Assembly: GCA_039720395.1 (NCBI GenBank) | Contig: CM077824.1 | Coordinates: forward strand, 15,504,046 to 15,568,045 | Source: Liquidambar formosana | Taxonomy: Eukaryota > Streptophyta > Magnoliopsida > Saxifragales > Altingiaceae | Direction of reading: 5' to 3' | DNA length: 64,000 bases | Shown here: positions 1 through 11,984 of the stretch, piece after piece | Layout of the letters: each line of letters begins with the position of its first letter | How positions within the stretch are numbered: the stretch's first letter is position 1 | Translations under genes and position numbers: made by a program | Notes under the pieces: model-generated | Database searches by the model: none | Told to the model about the DNA's origin: nothing | Seen by the model: only the letters and a program-made list of their open reading frames with translations

Positions 1-94
1 TGTCAAACAATATGTAATACTATCAAAGAAAATGAATTAAAGTTCCTAACAGTGTTGTTTATGACTATAGCAAATAAGCAATGTAACATGTTCT

Positions 95-2678
95 TTTCAT
101 GTGCAGATCTATGGTGGTGAGATCACATTCAGCAAAAGGGAAGGGCGACTTTTCAATGTAAAGAACTAAACACTTGAATTGGGGCGTGATCGCCAACACA
201 TTGATGCCCCTGATGAAACAGTTGAAGAAGAAGAAGATGTTGATGAGCAGGAAGGTCAAAACGATCAAAGTGATGAAGAAGAAGCTGATAACGATGGAAG
301 TGGATCTGGTAGTGATGAAAAGGAGGAAGAAGTTGGAGATGAGGAGCTTGAAACAACCATGCATAACATAGGCAAATTTGCCAACCCCCCAAACCTCGGA
401 GATGACAAGGAAGACCCAGCAAAAACAAAGGATGATTTACTTGCACAACTCAGCATGAAGGTTGAAGAACTGCAAAAAGAAAGGGCTGCAAAGGATAAAC
501 AAGTAGAAAACCTACAGTTACAAAATTCAAAGCTACAGACACAGCTGCTAGAGATCCAAAAAAAATATGAAGCAGCTCTAGAAGAATTGCAAAGCAAAAA
601 GGCATAAAATATTTCACTTTACTGTTTCTAATGATTAAAGCAGATGTTGTTACTTTTTGAAATTGTGTTTTACATATAACAGCACCCTTTTACTATTGCT
701 ATTATGTTTTCACAATAACAGCACCACTCTACTATTGGTAGATTGTTTTGCTATAACATAATCACTTTGTTGTTTTGAAGGATGACTTGGGTGAAGACAC
801 CATGGAATTCAATGTACACAACATCATCCAAGCCTTTGAAAGGGTGGCCCAAAATCCAAAGGAAGTGAAGAAGACATCCCGTGCTCCCAAAAAGCCACCA
901 ACTCCTTCCTCTCTTGCTAAGCGTATCAAGTCCAAACAAGGGACATGAAAAGATAGTAAGAAACCTGAATACATGTATGATACAAGCAAAAAGGGGAAGG
1001 AGGTTAAAAAAGCAACCGGTAAAGAAGACAAAAAAGTGGGAGACCAAGTTGCCGATGAAGATACAATTGATGTGGATGACTTTGTTGACAAAATACCATC
1101 CCATGCAGATGGTATACAACTCACATTCCCCACTCAGAGTCCTGTATCAAAGTTGCTGACAAATGAAGAGAAACAAAGACTTAAACAAATGTTTCAAAAG
1201 GAATTCTCCAAGTAATATTTTATGCAATATCTTTTAACACAAGCCATATAATCTACTCACACCAATATGATAATACTAATTGTTTTTCATACACGCAGTG
1301 CAACGATTTGGCGTTCATCAAATGCTTCCAATATAGTCCAACTAAAGGACATCAGGCAACTACTCATTGAAGGCGACACAAGTGGCAATGTAAGCATAGA
1401 ATATCACTTTCGTTTTTCTAGTGGATTTTTGCATAGACAAAATCACATTACTCTTGTGAAAAATGTTTTGAACAGCACCAACTAGTTTTTGTGTGTATAT
1501 TTTAACAGCACCACTGTACTGTTCCTAGCGTATTTTCTGCTAACAGCACCACTTTACTGTTTATGTATTTTTCAACAGCACCATTTTACTATTACGCAAC
1601 AGCACCACTACACTGCTGACAATTACTTTATTCAGTAGGAAACATTTTTAATGTCCACATTGAATATAATGCTTAATTTGACTTAATAATTTGCAGGTCA
1701 TCGATGCATTTGGAGCCATTATCACATCTGACACAAAAGATAAGAAACTCACATTCTACATCCCAACCACAAGCTTGGTAATCATGATGCAAAAACATAC
1801 TTGCAAACAACATATCATACTTAAATATGTGTGTACTGAGTATGTGTGTATACATTGCAGATCTATTTTGATAGCCTAGATGTTGAATTGAGATCTAAGT
1901 GGTTTGATGATAAAGTTATCGAAGCAGCCATCTCCAATAACAGATATCACCTCTATCCCCTCATTGCAGCTGCTAGACCTGGTGGAGTTGAAAACTACTG
2001 GACTTTGCTTGTGCACGACACGCAAAGTAGAACATGGAGACATCACAACTCCATGCGCCCACGAGAAGTAATTGAAGACAACCACTACAACAAAGCAAAA
2101 AAAGTGGTAATAACATACACATAACCAAAAATTTACTTTATAAAAAATCTTACTAATTACCATATTAATATGATCCAACTATTGTCAGGTGGAGTACGTG
2201 CACCAAATGGGGCTACAAGACAATCAAGGTCAGCAAATTGAGGTTGAATTTGTAGAGAATACACCCCAACAAAGCGAATACTCGTGAGTATTTTATTACT
2301 ATTTTGATTGCTTCATATTCATATCATGCAACAGTATTATGACACTGTAAAAAACTATACAAACAAATATGCATCAACGCTTCTCATTGTATCATTGTTT
2401 TTTATAGACTCGACTGTGGAATCATTGTATGCAACCTTATTCTTGATTACTTCTACGGACTTAACATTACACAGACCATGACTGTAAAAGAAGTTCAAAG
2501 CTTTAGAAGGGACATCATCCAAGAAATCATTTTCGACGGTGACCAGGTCATAGAATCCAAACTGGGAAAGGCAAACGACTACTCCAAAAGAGAGCGATGC
2601 AATCATCGTCAAGCCACTCTCCATTGCATATCCAAAAACAAAAGGGGCCAAGAGAAAGTAAACTTGAGATGTCTATGA
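95..2678 (+). pseudogene. ULP1-like (C48) cysteine protease gene of a MULE, 5' end outside window
   Basis: ULP1 proteases cleave SUMO or related precursors; plant MULEs often carry such domains with unknown roles. Exon-like blocks run in order. One at 107-607 is acidic (E/D-rich) with a coiled-coil tail. One at 781-1,212 is basic and K-rich. Short blocks at about 1,300-1,398 and 1,697-1,779 (reading VIDAFGAI, the region before the catalytic His in ULP1) follow. The block at 1,861-2,106 contains YWTLLVHDT, that at 2,187-2,283 is next, and 2,408-2,678 contains LDCGIIVCNLI with the catalytic Cys codon at 2,415. Introns have plausible GT-AG ends. In-frame stops at 167-169 (TAA) and 946-948 (TGA) suggest decay. 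The usual catalytic His (HW) reads Tyr (YW), and the Asp position reads Asn (HHNSM). The left end of the gene is cut by the window. Confidence 0.68.
678..1617. repeat. Dispersed 20-bp imperfect palindromic motif in MULE introns
   Basis: A motif close to AACAGCACCACTTTACTGTT recurs at about 678-699, 717-738, 1,504-1,523, 1,542-1,561, 1,574-1,592 and 1,598-1,617. Looser copies lie near 2,328, 2,931-2,952, 3,289, 4,640, 4,690 and 6,030. Its ends (AACAG/CTGTT) are complementary. The clear copies lie in introns or spacers, not in the coding blocks. Confidence 0.7.
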
Positions 2679-3346
2679 GTACATTGTTTGGCTGAAACTT
2701 ATGAACAGCCTACTTAAAATTCATTTGTGAACATGGGTGTACATATAGTTCACTAATTACAAATTTCTTTTTTTATGTTCTTTAATAGTAACAATCCAAA
2801 TTTACTGTTATATGGTTTCAATTGTGCACAAACTTGCCAACTTATATGATTGCTAATCTGCAAAATATTGCCAACAGGTTAATTCATCGCAATACTTCTC
2901 ATGTGGTAATTTTCTAACCAACAATCCACCAACAATACCACTTTACTGTTGGAAAATAAAAAATAACAACTCAACAAACGCCAATAATTGATTACACCCA
3001 TCATATTACTGTGTCCAAACAAAGTGGTAATAGCATAGTTGGTTCCTATTAAAGATTACACAATTGGAAAACATGTCAAACACGTCACCAATAACTTTCA
3101 CTTCAAATCAAAGTACCATATATCGTTACCCCACAGTATCATTACACAGTTGACAATTAACTAAAATCTTAATCATTAACTACCTCCGTTCAATGAACAT
3201 CAGTTTCGCTCATGTCCAATTACAAATTAACATGGCAGTCACAGTTGCGTGACAAATTGACATTGGTGCTGTTTGTTATTTTATGTTATGGACAGTATCA
3301 CTATCCTGTGGTAAGTTTGAATTAACATTTCATTCGTATTCATTTG

Positions 3347-3384
<38 letters not shown>

Positions 3385-3529
3385 TAAAATCATATATTCC
3401 AAAGTGTAACAATTTGCCTTAAAAAAATGTCACTCAATGCCTTAAAAATTGGACATTGTAAAAACACTACAACCAACTCAAAAACATTGTAAACTACTAA
3501 CAACTAAAAAAAACAGACACAAACAAATG
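2679..3529. other. Spacer between the convergent MULE genes
   Basis: No coding potential is recognised. It holds a (TA)n tract at about 3,351-3,382 and looser copies of the AACAG...CTGTT motif. It would contain the 3' ends of both MULE transcripts. Confidence 0.6.
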
Positions 3530-5908
3530 CTATATTGGTTCTTGACATGTCTTCTTATTATGAATTCTAAACCTTCCACATCTACCACATTTGATTTGCC
3601 TTATCTTTTCTCCTTTGGAAGGTATCCTCCTATTCTTTGGTCTCTCCGCAGGGCGTCTTGTGTTGGGTGGAAGTACAAATTCACAATTTTCCTCGCTCAC
3701 TCCCACTTTTAGAGCCGTAGAAATGGGATAATAGGTTGAGAGTAAGCTTCACGAAATGAAGATGTGTAAAAGTAATCCTCCACATAGTCATTAATGTCAC
3801 CACCACTGGCTTGAATTGCTACAGCAGCGTGTGAGCATGGAAACCCATTTATTTGCCACTGATAACAAGTACACGTGCAATTCAAAATGTCAACAGTAAC
3901 AGAAGGGTACGAATGAACCTCGAACACACTATCACTGGACATGCTAACCCTCCATGTCCTTCCCTTATCCAACTCTTCACCCAACCTCTCATCCATCTTT
4001 GGGCATAATACAGTATTCCAAGAGTCTACTTTCCAACCTCCTGTTGCACATTTGCGCCATAATCTGGGATCTAATCAAATCAACCATGTTTGTAATTGGG
4101 AGGAAACGAGCTTCCTTAATCCAAGCATTAAACGATTCAGCAGCATTAGAGCACATCTCACTATACCGCTACCCTTGGAAGTACGTGTTCACCTAGCATT
4201 GGAAAGGATAGTCATTAAGTAAAAATTGCACTTGTTCCTTTCCTTCAGCCAACATCTTAGACAACTTCTCCTCAAAGTTATGCTCAGTTGGAGCATATGC
4301 ACATTCACGAAATAAAAACACCATTCAATCTTTAAATGACTTATGACCCCTGACCTTGTCTCGCAAATTCATCTTCAAATGATGAAGGCAATAGGCATGG
4401 TATGTTGTAGGAAATATTTTTGGTAGCGTCGACTTCAAGCCATTGTTTCGATCTGAAATAAACCTGAGTTGCCCCGCATCCCCTACAATTTCACGCAAAT
4501 TCTCAAAAAACCATCTCCAATTATCTTCTAACTCAGCATCAACCATAAGCAAATGCCAACAGGAATAGCCTCTGCAACATCAAAAATAATAATGCATTCT
4601 TCTTTTAATAATGTTGAACAACGTAATCAATCAATAACTTATGTGACAGTATCACATTATTGTCTCACTCATACATGCAAATAAAGACTCAACAGTACCA
4701 ACATACAGTACTATCATACAAAACACTACAATCTTCCACAATCTCATTGAACATGAACAACTCACTCTTGCACTTTAAACTTCAATTACATTGAACAACA
4801 ATAACACCATAAAACATACCTTGGTTCCCATCCTTTGCCGTCGCAGCTAACAATTACCCTTTGTATCTACTTTTCAAAAAGGTACCATCCACAAACAACA
4901 TTGGTCGACAGTATGTGAAGCCATAAATACATGCATAGAAAGAAGCAAAAAACCTCATTAAAACGATTACTACATTCATCCATATCCAAAACAAGTTTGC
5001 TACTTGGATTAGTCCTCATTGACTCCTCAATGAACCAACAAAGTTGGTCAAATGACTCAGAATTATCACCATACAAACAATTCCGCGCCTTCTCAATACC
5101 CATCCACGCATTGGTGTAAGATATATCCAGCCCATACTTCCTTTTAAATCCCGCCGAACTTCAACAGCATTCAAGAGCAGCTTGTCACGCACAACCTCTA
5201 CCATCTCGGACGAAACAATGTCAGATCCCATCCTACTATGCTTGGTTGTTCGAACAACTGCCCCACATGTGTGAACATTGTTCAGTTGACATATGTAGAA
5301 CCACCCATTTGCATGCTCCATGCGTGCATGCACTTGCCACTCGCAACCCCTCCATTCCTTCAACCTACATACAGCTGTTACTTTATCCGATTCATTCCTC
5401 ACAAATTATAGTTAAATCCATTTTCAACTGAATATTTGCGCAACGCAACTCTAAATCTTTGACTGCCATCTTTGAAACATTGACCCACATTTTTTATCAA
5501 GTGTGCCCAACTAGCACTAAGCAAAGTCCGCTCCTCATGCGAACAAAAAGACGGCAACAAATCAATTTCCATATCATTAAACTCTCCACCCACAACTTCA
5601 CCATTACAAATATTCAACACACTGCCTCCCCCCCCCCCATGCAACAATTATCTACCACCTCAATGTCAAATTGAATCATGTGCATACAGCCTTCCAATGG
5701 ATAACATTGTTCTTACATCAACATCATTATCTATCATAATTTTCGTATGATTAGGAAGAGAATAAAACAGCCCAACCATCCCTGGCCTCAAACTCCTCCA
5801 TTTCGATATAACAAACCCCTGAATATCATCAAAAGATGTGTGTGCATCTACAGGCATAACAGCTATCCTTCCGCCAAAAGTACACATTAAACATATGTTC
5901 TCATCCAT
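3530..5908 (-). pseudogene. mudrA-type MULE transposase, multiply disrupted
   Basis: Transposase of the Mutator superfamily, reading right to left. It starts with a PB1-like N-terminal domain (ATG at 5,906-5,908, MDENICLMCTFGGR). A MuDR DNA-binding domain follows (about 5,402-5,140; CRLKEWRGCEWQVHA). The DDE core has LFVDGTF-like sequence near 4,900 and FISDRNNGL with CLHHLKMN at about 4,340-4,480. A SWIM zinc finger (CTCYQWQINGFPCSHA) sits at about 3,830-3,880, and a C-terminal zinc knuckle (CGRCGRFRIHNKKTC) at about 3,545-3,590 precedes the TAG at 3,530-3,532. Lesions seen: a frameshift near 5,140, another near 4,940, stops near 4,175-4,200, and a frameshift near 3,712. A spacer at about 4,570-4,820 is probably an intron. 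The copy cannot encode a complete transposase. The facing ULP1-like gene is part of the same element. Confidence 0.85.
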
Positions 5909-6912
5909 TGCAATTCAACTAGATATATAAACCTATATAAATAAACAAACAATATCAATTTATTATGTGAATATAGACAACACAACTCATACACCAAAAC
6001 CATAAACAGCATGTCTTGCATTCTCCCAACAGTACCACTTTTCTACTCATACATAAATAAACATATAATAAACAGTAGACAGTATCATGATACTTTGAGG
6101 ACGGTAAATTTAAACTTCCACCTACTTCCTTCTAAAAACAGAACAAACCAGTACTTGTCAATCAACCACACCAAACAAATCCATCACACTCGGCAATCTC
6201 TAATCTACTAATCAACTTGAACGACACACATCCACAAATACTCACCCGCTAGTACGAAGCCCACTCCATTCTCAAATGACAATGCATTAAACATGTAAAA
6301 AAACTCGTAACTAACCAATTATATGTACACAACTTACGTGTACAGCAGCTGAATCCCGTATAAGGAAATCCACACAAAACCCCAACAATATTCAACAACC
6401 TAACACTCGATGCAATACTTTGTACTTCCCCAAAATCAACAATATGATCACTTTCACCCTTGATTTCCCATCTAAACCCCAAACAATCACCAAAAAACTG
6501 AGAAATCAATCGACAAAGAAGAAACTACGAACATCTTCAAACCCAAACGAAATCTCTTGGAGCCGCTTGAAGTGAGTGAAACATTGGAAAATCAAATTTG
6601 AATTTCCACCTTCTGCGCTGATTTGAAGAGAGAGAAACATAATGTAACCAAAATATCTCTCCCACGAAATCAAATCCCCCAAAAAACGGTTACAGTTTTT
6701 CCTCTTCATATGGAAAACTGGGTTTTCCATATCTGCTGTACAAATAATGCTGAAATGTCAAATGAAGGGTATATCTGGTATAAAAAAATACGGTTTTACC
6801 TTACCGCAAATAACAACTTAAAAAAAAGGGGTTACTAAATTACTAAATCTTACGTAGGGTTTTTTGCTAAAGTCATATCTCTAATAGGGGTTATTGCTAA
6901 TTTTTCGATCCC
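5909..6912. other. 5' region of mudrA and MULE right terminal region
   Basis: No gene is recognised. It contains AACAG...CTGTT-like motifs near 6,030 and 6,080. From about 6,770 an AT-rich terminus holds tandem TTACTAAAT and GGGTTATTGCTAA-type motifs, which resemble the ends of plant MULEs with 'ttttgctaa' terminal repeats. The mudrA promoter would lie here. Confidence 0.45.
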
Positions 6913-7162
6913 TTCTTTTTTTGTTCGCATTAAACTACCAATTCCTAGTTGTGAACGACCTTGACTGGTGTTAAATTATATATATATACTGAAGAAACCA
7001 CGTTGAAGCTATCCATGGAAATTGGAACGTATTGATTTATATGCAGATTGGCCGGTTTGGGTAGTTTAGTGCTCATTTTCTGTAAGCGTCCTTTGAAGTT
7101 CTTAATACAGTTCGCAAGCAAATGGATATTTGTGCATGCCCAAATTATTCTTCCTTGCCATC

Positions 7163-7196
7163 ATCATCATCATCATCATCTTCTTCTTCTTCTTCT
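7163..7196. repeat. ATC/TTC trinucleotide microsatellite
   Basis: Consecutive CAT/ATC and TCT/TTC triplets are followed directly by the hAT element at 7,212. Confidence 0.85.
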
Positions 7197-7211
7197 TTTC
7201 TCCCACTCGAG

Positions 7212-7704
7212 CAAGGGCAGGAACTAGAAATTTTTGTTTGGGGTCGCCACCTATATACTTACATACATACACAAGTGCATATATTCATACATTTTGTGTT
7301 GGGTGTGTGTGTGTATGCGTTTATGTAAAATATAAACCCCTAAACTTGATCATCTTCCAGAATCAAGCCCTAAATTAGAGTAAAGGGAGAGATTGAAAGC
7401 AAGATTGAGGATCAGAGAAAGAGGGGAGACTTGACAGTAGTCTATTTGTTAAAAGTCAATAGTCAGGGGAATTAAAAGACGAATGTTTATCTATGCTTTC
7501 ACAAGTTTAGCTGGCATCCATATAGGGGTGGAAAAATAAAATTGGGGTGCCACTTTTTCGAGTATGCAGGGAAAATGTGAAATTGGGGGTGCCACTTTAT
7601 CAACTATGGAGGTGCCCACTCATCAAATTGAAGGGAGTTCTCTAGTTTTTAAAAAATTTGGGGTTGCCACAGCACCCCAAGGGCAAACGTGGGTCCGCTC
7701 CCTG
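7212..7704. mobile_element. Non-autonomous hAT element, 493 bp, 8-bp target duplication
   Basis: The element is flanked by identical 8-bp duplications CACTCGAG (7,204-7,211 and 7,705-7,712). Its left end starts CAAGGGCAGGAACTAG. The reverse complement of its right end starts CAGGGAGCGGACCCACG. These are imperfect terminal inverted repeats of the hAT 'CAGGGGCGGA' type. The interior has repeated 'GGGGTGCCACTTT' phrases and no transposase, so mobility would depend on an autonomous partner. Confidence 0.85.
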
Positions 7705-7712
7705 CACTCGAG

Positions 7713-8459
7713 GTTTCTTCCGAAAAGGTGATATAATTTTGCAGCCCAGGAGTATCTAAAGTTATCAGCAAACTCTCCTATATGCATTCTTTGGCTTCAT
7801 CTTCATAGTGGGTAAGTACCAATTTCGCTACTAGCTAGCTTTTGTCACCTTTGCGTTTGGTTAGTACCTCTCTCAACCTTGACGTAAGAATTCAAATGGG
7901 CACCAGCCTAAGTAAATCTTATTATTAATTAGCCTAATCCAATTAATATTCACTTTTGCATCAGAATCCAACGCTCTTGCTTTTATTTATGTTTTATTAT
8001 TACGAGTCAATGATTACAAGAGACTCTAAAAGGGCACTATGTTGTGTATGAACTGAACCACATTTTGAATTAGATTGTTAATTAAAGCTTTGCTTCGGTC
8101 GAATTCGGATCAAGTTCAATTCGAGGCCAGCTTGAGCTGAGTTGACTTAAGCTCAACAAGCCTGTTCAAACTTGTTGTTGTTGTTTATAATTTATTTATT
8201 CATTTTTAATTAAAAGAGTAGAAGCATCATACAGAATCCTAGCATCCAATTAGGTTGACATCTAAAAACTCTAAATCATGTGCTCACTTCTTGAAATTTA
8301 TTAAAAGAAAATGAAAAAGAATACAATAGAGGATAATTAAGGAGATATAAAGCAAAATTATAAAAAGTCTGATCCTTGTGACTTATAATTAATCTGTTAT
8401 TATTCAGCTCACAATCAAAGCAAAAACTATAAAATTAAAACCTAGACCTATAATAAATA
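7713..8459. other. Intergenic, no gene seen
   Basis: AT-rich sequence with no convincing exon, RNA gene or element end. Confidence 0.5.
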
Positions 8460-8902
8460 GAGGTAAATTACATTTACACCACCCTGTGTTTATCGACAAA
8501 AACTGACCTCTCCTACTGTTTCTGAAATTACACTCCTTTCATTACTGTCGAAAATAATATACATTAAACCCCATCAGTCAACTAGCCGTATGCGTTAGCA
8601 AGGATTGCTGATGTCATGCAAAAGTTGATCATAAATGCCCATGTTAACCCTGCTAAAGGCAAAACACTGCGATTTGAATACATTTGAGAATTTAAACCCT
8701 TTACTTGAACTCCTGAAGCATCACCGTTAACATTTCAGACCATTGTCGATCGGTGGGTTTGCCTCTCTCTGTTACAAAAGGGTAAGAAAATGGAAGAAGG
8801 AAGAAGGAAGATCGTCGCCACCGACCATACACGCCATGATCACCATTATTAATCAGTCAACCCCACTTATCTCCTCAGAGGCACATATTTTAATCATGCT
8901 CT

Positions 8903-8935
<33 letters not shown>

Positions 8936-9717
8936 TTTCCTTCTCTCTCAAGCCGTCTCTTTTAATCTCTCAAGTTTGGGATGATGGTATAGAAATAATA
9001 GGGGTTTGGATTGCAATTATAGTAAAAAGACTGAGGAGGTGAACTAGTGGTTGGTCGATACGGGGGTTGATTGGAATTGGATGGTGGACTGAAAATTGAA
9101 AAAGTTTGCTTCATGCTCTGTTTTTTTTCTTTGGATGCACGTGGTGCGTTGCAGGTTGCTGCTAGCTATGATCTTCCTTAAGCTAGTGTTTTGTTTTGGA
9201 GGAGCTGTTGTCTTCTATAGTTGTGGATTAATGCCCAATATCTTATTAATGAAAATCAATTTTTGCTGATAAAGAAAAAAAAATGTTTGTAAGTTAATTA
9301 TTAACGAAGCCAAGGTAATGGAACACTTTAATTAATAGATTGCTGGAAGAAGGTCGTTTGTTAAAAATTGGAATTATTGCTCTATGATAATAGATTTCAG
9401 GTGAAATAAGGAGAAAAATATAAGCTATATATATATATATATATATATTCTCTGGTATATAACATAATGGAAAAACAATTGATCTGTTCTTTTTTATTTT
9501 TTATTTTTTTATTCTTTTGCTGCTCTGTTTTTTGTTCTAATCTCTATCCTCTTTTCTCTCGCTTTTCAATTGTTTTTGTTTGAGTGGGTGCCGCAGCATA
9601 GCCACGGCATCAAAAAATTTGTGGTGAATTTCATGGGTGTGATCTGCCATCTCATCTGATCTTTGTTTTCTCTCTGCAGCTCCACCATAACCTTCTCACA
9701 CATTCCATCATATAAGG

Positions 9718-10383
9718 CAAAGACGGAATCAGGATTTTATCTTAGGGTGGCCAAAGTATGAATAGAAAAAAAATTTACCACTCAATAACGAAAAATATAC
9801 TAAGATTCAAAACTAAATTAATACATCAAAAGTGACTCGGTGAGAATGTGAGATATTGAGATGTTATTAGAAGAGCCAATGGTGTAGTATGATAAAAAAA
9901 AACACAATGAGAAGATGTGCTCTTGATCTCGTGGTTTCCAATTAAGGTTAAAAAAAGTGAAAACCTTTTTTTTTTTTTTTTTTGGTTAAGTTTAAAATAA
10001 AAAAAAAATTAATAAAAAAGAGGAAGGTGAAAACCTAAAGTATTGTTTTGCTAAGGGAAAGTGAAAAGGCATAGAGATGGGGAAGTTATAGAGCCATACA
10101 AGGCAAATAGAAGTATAGAAGGTCAAAACTCAAGTACAAAAGGGTTTTTACATTTTTGGGTAATGAATTTATTTTAGGCTTTATCTTTTGTGTATAAATT
10201 CAAAAGGTTTTTGTCTTTTGGACTTTGCCTTTTGAATATGTAATTGGTATTGGACTTTTGGTTATAGAGTGGGAGTTGGGCCTATTATCCATTAGACCAT
10301 TGTGTTAAAGGAAAAAAAAAAAAAAAACAAATAGTTTTTGAGAACAAGCTAGCGTTGTGTCTAAAGTGTAGGCTCATGTATGT

Positions 10384-10428
<45 letters not shown>

Positions 10429-10887
10429 GATGATGATGATGATGATCAGGTAAGAATGTGTTGATATAACTTATATCAACACCCGCATTGAGAGTTATAC
10501 CTTGTGCATTAATGGGATATGATGTACATTGGACCAATGCAAGGGGTACAACCCCCAATGCATGGTGCTGATATAACTTATATCAACACGTGCTGATGAG
10601 AACATAACCGTATGTTCTCATCAGCACGTGTTGATATAAGTTATATCAGCACCATGCATTGGGGGTTGTACCCCCTTGCATTGGTCCAATGTACATCAAT
10701 CCCACTAATGCACAAGGTACAACTCCCAATGCAAGTGTTGATATAAGTTATATCAGCACGTACATGTACTTACCAGATCATCATCATCATCATCATCATC
10801 ATATATATATATATATATATATATAAGGGAAACTTTTTGAAGTTGGGGATGGCCATGGCCCCAGGCCCTAACATAGCTCCGTCTCTG
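9718..10887. mobile_element. Non-autonomous hAT element, 1,170 bp, nested in the MULE-like element
   Basis: Perfect 8-bp duplications ATATAAGG flank it (9,710-9,717 and 10,888-10,895). The left end starts CAAAGACGGAATCAGG and the reverse complement of the right end starts CAGAGACGGAGC, giving short hAT-type terminal repeats followed by similar subterminal 'TTAGGG..GGCCA' sequence. No transposase ORF is present. It contains (CA)n/(TA)n and the foldback at 10,427-10,803. Confidence 0.85.
10427..10803. mobile_element. Foldback (near-perfect hairpin) MITE between (TA)n tracts
   Basis: The arms are about 185 bp each, with the centre near 10,606-10,612. The left arm begins with (TGA)n then CAGGTAAG, and the right arm ends CTTACCAGATC then (ATC)n. 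(TA)n tracts flank both sides (10,410-10,428 and about 10,801-10,824). Four copies of a small palindrome, TTGATATAACTTATATCAA or a close variant, sit symmetrically, and the centre carries CAGCACGTG. It has no coding capacity. Confidence 0.88.
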
Positions 10888-11984
10888 ATATAAGGGGAAA
10901 AAGGGGAAAAGGGAGGGATGAGGACTTCAACCCACACGCCGGTGAGCATCCTATTGACGGGAACCATTCCATCATACCCATCTCACTTCAACCCACTTGT
11001 CGGTGAACATCCTGTTGACGAGAACCCATTCCACCATACCCATCTTAGCTGGAGAGAGGTCCTTGTTTTGTATCAGAATATTTTTGCCCCAAAACAGTGT
11101 GTTTTATGCAAGATGTTGTAAAACTCAGCGTTTTGATGTGTTAGGTAGGAGGGTAAGTCCGTCATTTTGTAACTCCGTCAAGTCCGTTAAATTGGGTGTT
11201 TTGGTGAGGGGAGGGCAGTGTATTTTTAAAAAGTATGAGGGTCTCAGTGTTTTTGTCAGTAAACACAAGAGTGTAAATGTAATTTACCCTAACAAATATC
11301 ATGGTAGATAAACTTCAAAATCTCTAAATTAAGGAGCATTCAACTACCACTTTAAACCTTGAAAAGCCAAGCCAAGATTCGGAAAGCATTATATGCAGTT
11401 GCATTACTTTTCATGAAAATATGACTACATTGAAAGTCCATGTTTTTTAAATAAAATTTGCAATTAAACCACCTAACCCGCAAGACACACGGGGGCTCAA
11501 AATTAGGTTATAACAAACTTTGCAACACCAAAGATGAATCACATTCTATCCATAATTTTCTTTAACCCAGAGATCAAGCCTTCTCTATATTAACAACAAC
11601 AACATAAAGCTAAAAGCGCACTGATTATTTGATTACCCAAGTTGATATAAAAAGCACCCTTCACAAATTCTCTGTGATTACAAAGACCCCACTTGCCGCT
11701 GCTAGAGGTTGCCTCGGTATCCTCTGCGTTTGAATTTTAGATATAATCTCACAGAAGTATTGTTCCACAAAATCGCAGATGATTTGGCACTTATTCTCTT
11801 TGTAATTGTCATGACATTAAAATCATCAGTGATTAATTCAGTGGTCTTGTTGAATAATGTAGAGCCTTTGAGAATATTTAGCATCTCCAGTACTCGTAGC
11901 AGAAATAATTTGGTTTCATTTTTCTTTTATTTTGCGTGTATGTATGTTTGTGTGTGTTGGAAATAAGCATTTAATATCACTGTA

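Larger units (their letters stand above)
1..6912. mobile_element. MULE carrying mudrA and ULP1-like protease genes (right part)
   Basis: A Mutator-like element is inferred from a decayed mudrA transposase on the - strand (about 3,530-5,908) facing a C48/ULP1-like protease gene on the + strand (about 95-2,678). MULEs carrying ULP1 domains are known in plants as Kaonashi/CUMULE-type elements. The likely right terminus is the AT-rich stretch at about 6,770-6,912, which ends in GATCCC after several TTTTGCTAA/TTATTGCTAA-like motifs. The left terminus lies before the window, so the terminal inverted repeat and 9-bp target duplication could not be confirmed. Both genes carry lesions, so this copy is probably dead. 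Confidence 0.72.
8460..11289. mobile_element. Non-autonomous MULE-like element, about 2.8 kb
   Basis: The left end (GGTAAATTACATTTACAC from 8,462) is matched by the reverse complement of the right end near 11,270-11,289. The match extends through GTGTTTA...GACAAAAAC for about 50 bp and then fades. Candidate 9-bp target duplications are TAATAAATA (8,451-8,459) and TAACAAATA (11,290-11,298), with one mismatch, as expected for an old Mutator-like insertion. No transposase is present. The interior holds a poly-T tract (about 8,906-8,934) and a nested hAT element at 9,718-10,887. The superfamily is assigned only from the 9-bp duplication. Confidence 0.55.
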
